Source of the DNA: Apilactobacillus apinorum
GTDB taxonomy: Bacteria > Bacillota > Bacilli > Lactobacillales > Lactobacillaceae
Length of the DNA: 64,000 bases
Direction: 5' to 3'
Assembly (NCBI RefSeq): GCF_001281175.1
Contig: NZ_KQ440396.1
Span: 565,121-629,120 of the forward strand
The translations under genes were made by a program, and so were the position numbers. Positions within the stretch are counted from its first letter, which is position 1; each line of letters starts with the position of its first letter. The notes below the pieces were generated by a model that ran no database searches, had not been told where the DNA came from, and saw only the letters and a program-made list of their open reading frames with translations. Positions 62,917 through 64,000 of this stretch are shown one piece after another.

Positions 62917-63519
62917 TTATTTAAAAATCTTGAAACGATCTTCGTCACCCATGTAGTCCTTAGCTTGTGCTGGAGCTTCAATTGAACCGAATACCATTTC
63001 ACCACGTAGTCTCCAACTAGCTGGAATGTCAAATTCCTTAGCAACGTCTTCGTCAATTAGTGGGTTGTAATGTTGTAAGTTAGCACCTAGACCGTTTTCA
63101 GCTAAACCAGTCCATACAGCGTATTGAGCGTTACCTTGAGCTTGTTCTGACCAGTCGTAGAAGTTATCAGCGTATGCTGGGAAGTTCTTTTCTAGACCGT
63201 GAACAACATCCATGTCAGTGAAGAACAAGATAGTAGCGTAACCGTTCTTGAAACCAGTTACCTTATCAGTTGTTGCTTTAACTGCTTCTTCATCCTTTAG
63301 ATGTGGTTTTAGGTTATCTAAAACGATGTCCCAAATCTTGTCTTGGTAGTCGTTAAATAGAATAACGGCACGAGTTGATTGGCTGTTGAAAGCTGAAGGA
63401 GCTTGCTTGATAGTTTCCTTAATGAAGTTTGATAGTTCTTCTTGGCTTTGTTCAACGTTTCTACCTAAAGCGTAGATAGTACGACGGTTCTTTTGTAAAT
63501 CTAATAATTCTGTTTTCAT
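62917..63519 (-). CDS. Nitroreductase-family oxidoreductase
   Basis: 200 residues, FMN enzyme of the small nitroreductase group (QKNRRTIYALG for FMN phosphate; APSAFNSQSTRAVILF; NGLGANLQHYNPLIDE). ATG 63519 follows AAGGAG by 9 nt; the longer open frame lacks an RBS. Its promoter is overlapped by a GTAAGT-type dyad, similar to boxes used by DUF24/MarR-type (YodB-like) electrophile sensors that control nitroreductases. Confidence 0.9.
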   Translation of the reverse strand: MKTELLDLQKNRRTIYALGRNVEQSQEELSNFIKETIKQAPSAFNSQSTRAVILFNDYQDKIWDIVLDNLKPHLKDEEAVKATTDKVTGFKNGYATILFFTDMDVVHGLEKNFPAYADNFYDWSEQAQGNAQYAVWTGLAENGLGANLQHYNPLIDEDVAKEFDIPASWRLRGEMVFGSIEAPAQAKDYMGDEDRFKIFK

Positions 63520-63556
63520 GAGTAAAATCTCCTTTATTGTTTGATTGATTATTTTT

Positions 63557-63584
63557 ATTATAACACTTACTTTTTGTAAGTAAA
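63557..63584 (-). promoter_or_regulatory. Nitroreductase promoter with operator dyad
   Basis: TTTACT (63579-63584) and TATAAT (63557-63562), 16-bp spacing. The perfect inverted repeat ACTTAC-TTTTT-GTAAGT (63565-63581) fills the spacer. Confidence 0.7.
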
Positions 63585-63621
63585 CCTTTTTTATTATTTT
63601 TTTGATAAACAAACAAATTCG

Positions 63622-63641
63622 TAAGTGATATTATTTACTTA
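63622..63641 (+). promoter_or_regulatory. Second GTAAGT-type dyad, upstream of the SMR gene
   Basis: TAAGT-N10-ACTTA, with a possible promoter TTCGTA-16-TATAAG laid over it. The same half-site as in the nitroreductase operator suggests shared control. Confidence 0.5.
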
Positions 63642-63677
63642 TAAGGATAATATTATTTGAAGGCGAGGTAAATTAAT

Positions 63678-64000
63678 ATGTTTTATTATTTATTCTTGTT
63701 AATGGCAATCGTAGGAGAGTTAATTGGCACCAACCTATTAAAGATGTCGATGGGTTTCTCTAAATTACTACCCACTATCGGATCATTAATCTCTTTCGCA
63801 TTATGTTTTTACTTTCTATCTATCGCAATGATTAAAATCCCGCTTAATATTGCTTACGCCAATTGGAGTGCTTTAGGGATTTTAGCAACAACTGCAATCG
63901 CATCATTAGTTTATAAAGAACAAATCAATATCATGAGTGCTCTAGGAATAGTTTTAATCGTCGCAGGAGTAGTGATTTTAAATCTATTCAGTGCAAAATA
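63678..64000 (+). CDS. SMR-family small multidrug exporter (3' end cut by window)
   Basis: 107 codons are visible, with the last two bases (TA) probably beginning the stop, so the protein is almost complete. Four helices. The essential membrane Glu is in AIVGELIGTNLLK and the conserved Trp in AYANWSALG, as in EmrE/QacC. It exports cationic drugs by proton antiport as a dimer. RBS AGGCGAGG. Divergent from the nitroreductase gene. Confidence 0.88.
   Translation, partial: MFYYLFLLMAIVGELIGTNLLKMSMGFSKLLPTIGSLISFALCFYFLSIAMIKIPLNIAYANWSALGILATTAIASLVYKEQINIMSALGIVLIVAGVVILNLFSAK

Noticed and set aside
1-64000. tRNA, rRNA, tmRNA, prophage or transposase genes
   Set aside because: No cloverleaf, rRNA-like segment, integrase or DDE transposase reading frame was recognised on either strand.

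Overview
The window comes from a low-GC Firmicute, almost certainly a member of the Lactobacillaceae. Supporting signs are the compact FASII/acetyl-CoA carboxylase operon ending in fabI and an Sfp-type transferase, the oppDFBCA peptide importer, an RNase HI with an N-terminal viroplasmin-like domain, PepF, a DUF2075 ATPase, an NlpC/P60 hydrolase, strong AGGAGG ribosome binding sites and many TTG starts. I cannot fix the genus. No rRNA, tRNA, CRISPR array, transposase or phage gene was seen. Most genes are on the minus strand.

Layout. 0-10 kb: MFS exporter and membrane-anchored hydrolase (-), methionine aminopeptidase (+), 2-hydroxyacid dehydrogenase, BCCT osmolyte transporter behind a structured leader, sugar acetyltransferase, RNase HI, a 40-residue basic protein, ThiD-like kinase (+), flavodoxin-fold oxidoreductase with a coupled 59-residue protein. 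10-16 kb: oligopeptide importer oppD-F-B-C-A. 16-32 kb: cold-shock protein, TetR regulator, small unknown proteins, two YczE/YitT-like membrane proteins, an ABC exporter gene that looks inserted because a 43-bp perfect repeat flanks it, a GT-C-like membrane protein, three EamA/DMT transporters (two tandem paralogues), an APC permease with an elaborate attenuation-type leader, a TetR/MMPL pair and an aldo/keto reductase. 32-44 kb: galE, then fatty-acid synthesis genes transcribed right to left (fabH-acpP-fabD-fabG-accB-fabZ-like-accC-accD-accA-fabI-sfp), followed after a 340-bp gene-free gap by a second unit, fabZ-fabF. 44-54 kb: nitroreductase (-), phosphoglucomutase, MTHFR-like protein, DUF2075 ATPase and PepF (all +), C39-like secreted protein and ABC-F ATPase (-). 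54-64 kb: NAD(P)-binding protein, a stand-alone structured RNA/small-peptide locus, two MFS genes facing a 51-residue protein across a striking repeat region, a HesB-fold protein, two bacterial PH-domain proteins with an alkyltransferase-like protein lacking its cysteine, NlpC/P60 hydrolase, a DUF3290-DUF421 fusion, a nitroreductase and an SMR exporter cut by the window edge.

The strongest candidates for undescribed biology are regulatory: (1) the permease leader at 25.63-25.89 kb, with a 24-codon Phe/Asn-rich leader ORF, mutually exclusive hairpins and a terminator; (2) two unlinked leaders (BCCT and ABC-F) that share a terminator-like hairpin overlapped by a short ORF beginning MQxxIR; (3) the orphan RNA locus at 54.38-54.86 kb; (4) five tandem 11-bp repeats followed by A-tracts with the same 11-bp period at 57.52-57.62 kb; and (5) insertion of an exporter gene with duplication of a shared bidirectional terminator. 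All are read from sequence alone. RNA folding and homology were judged by eye.
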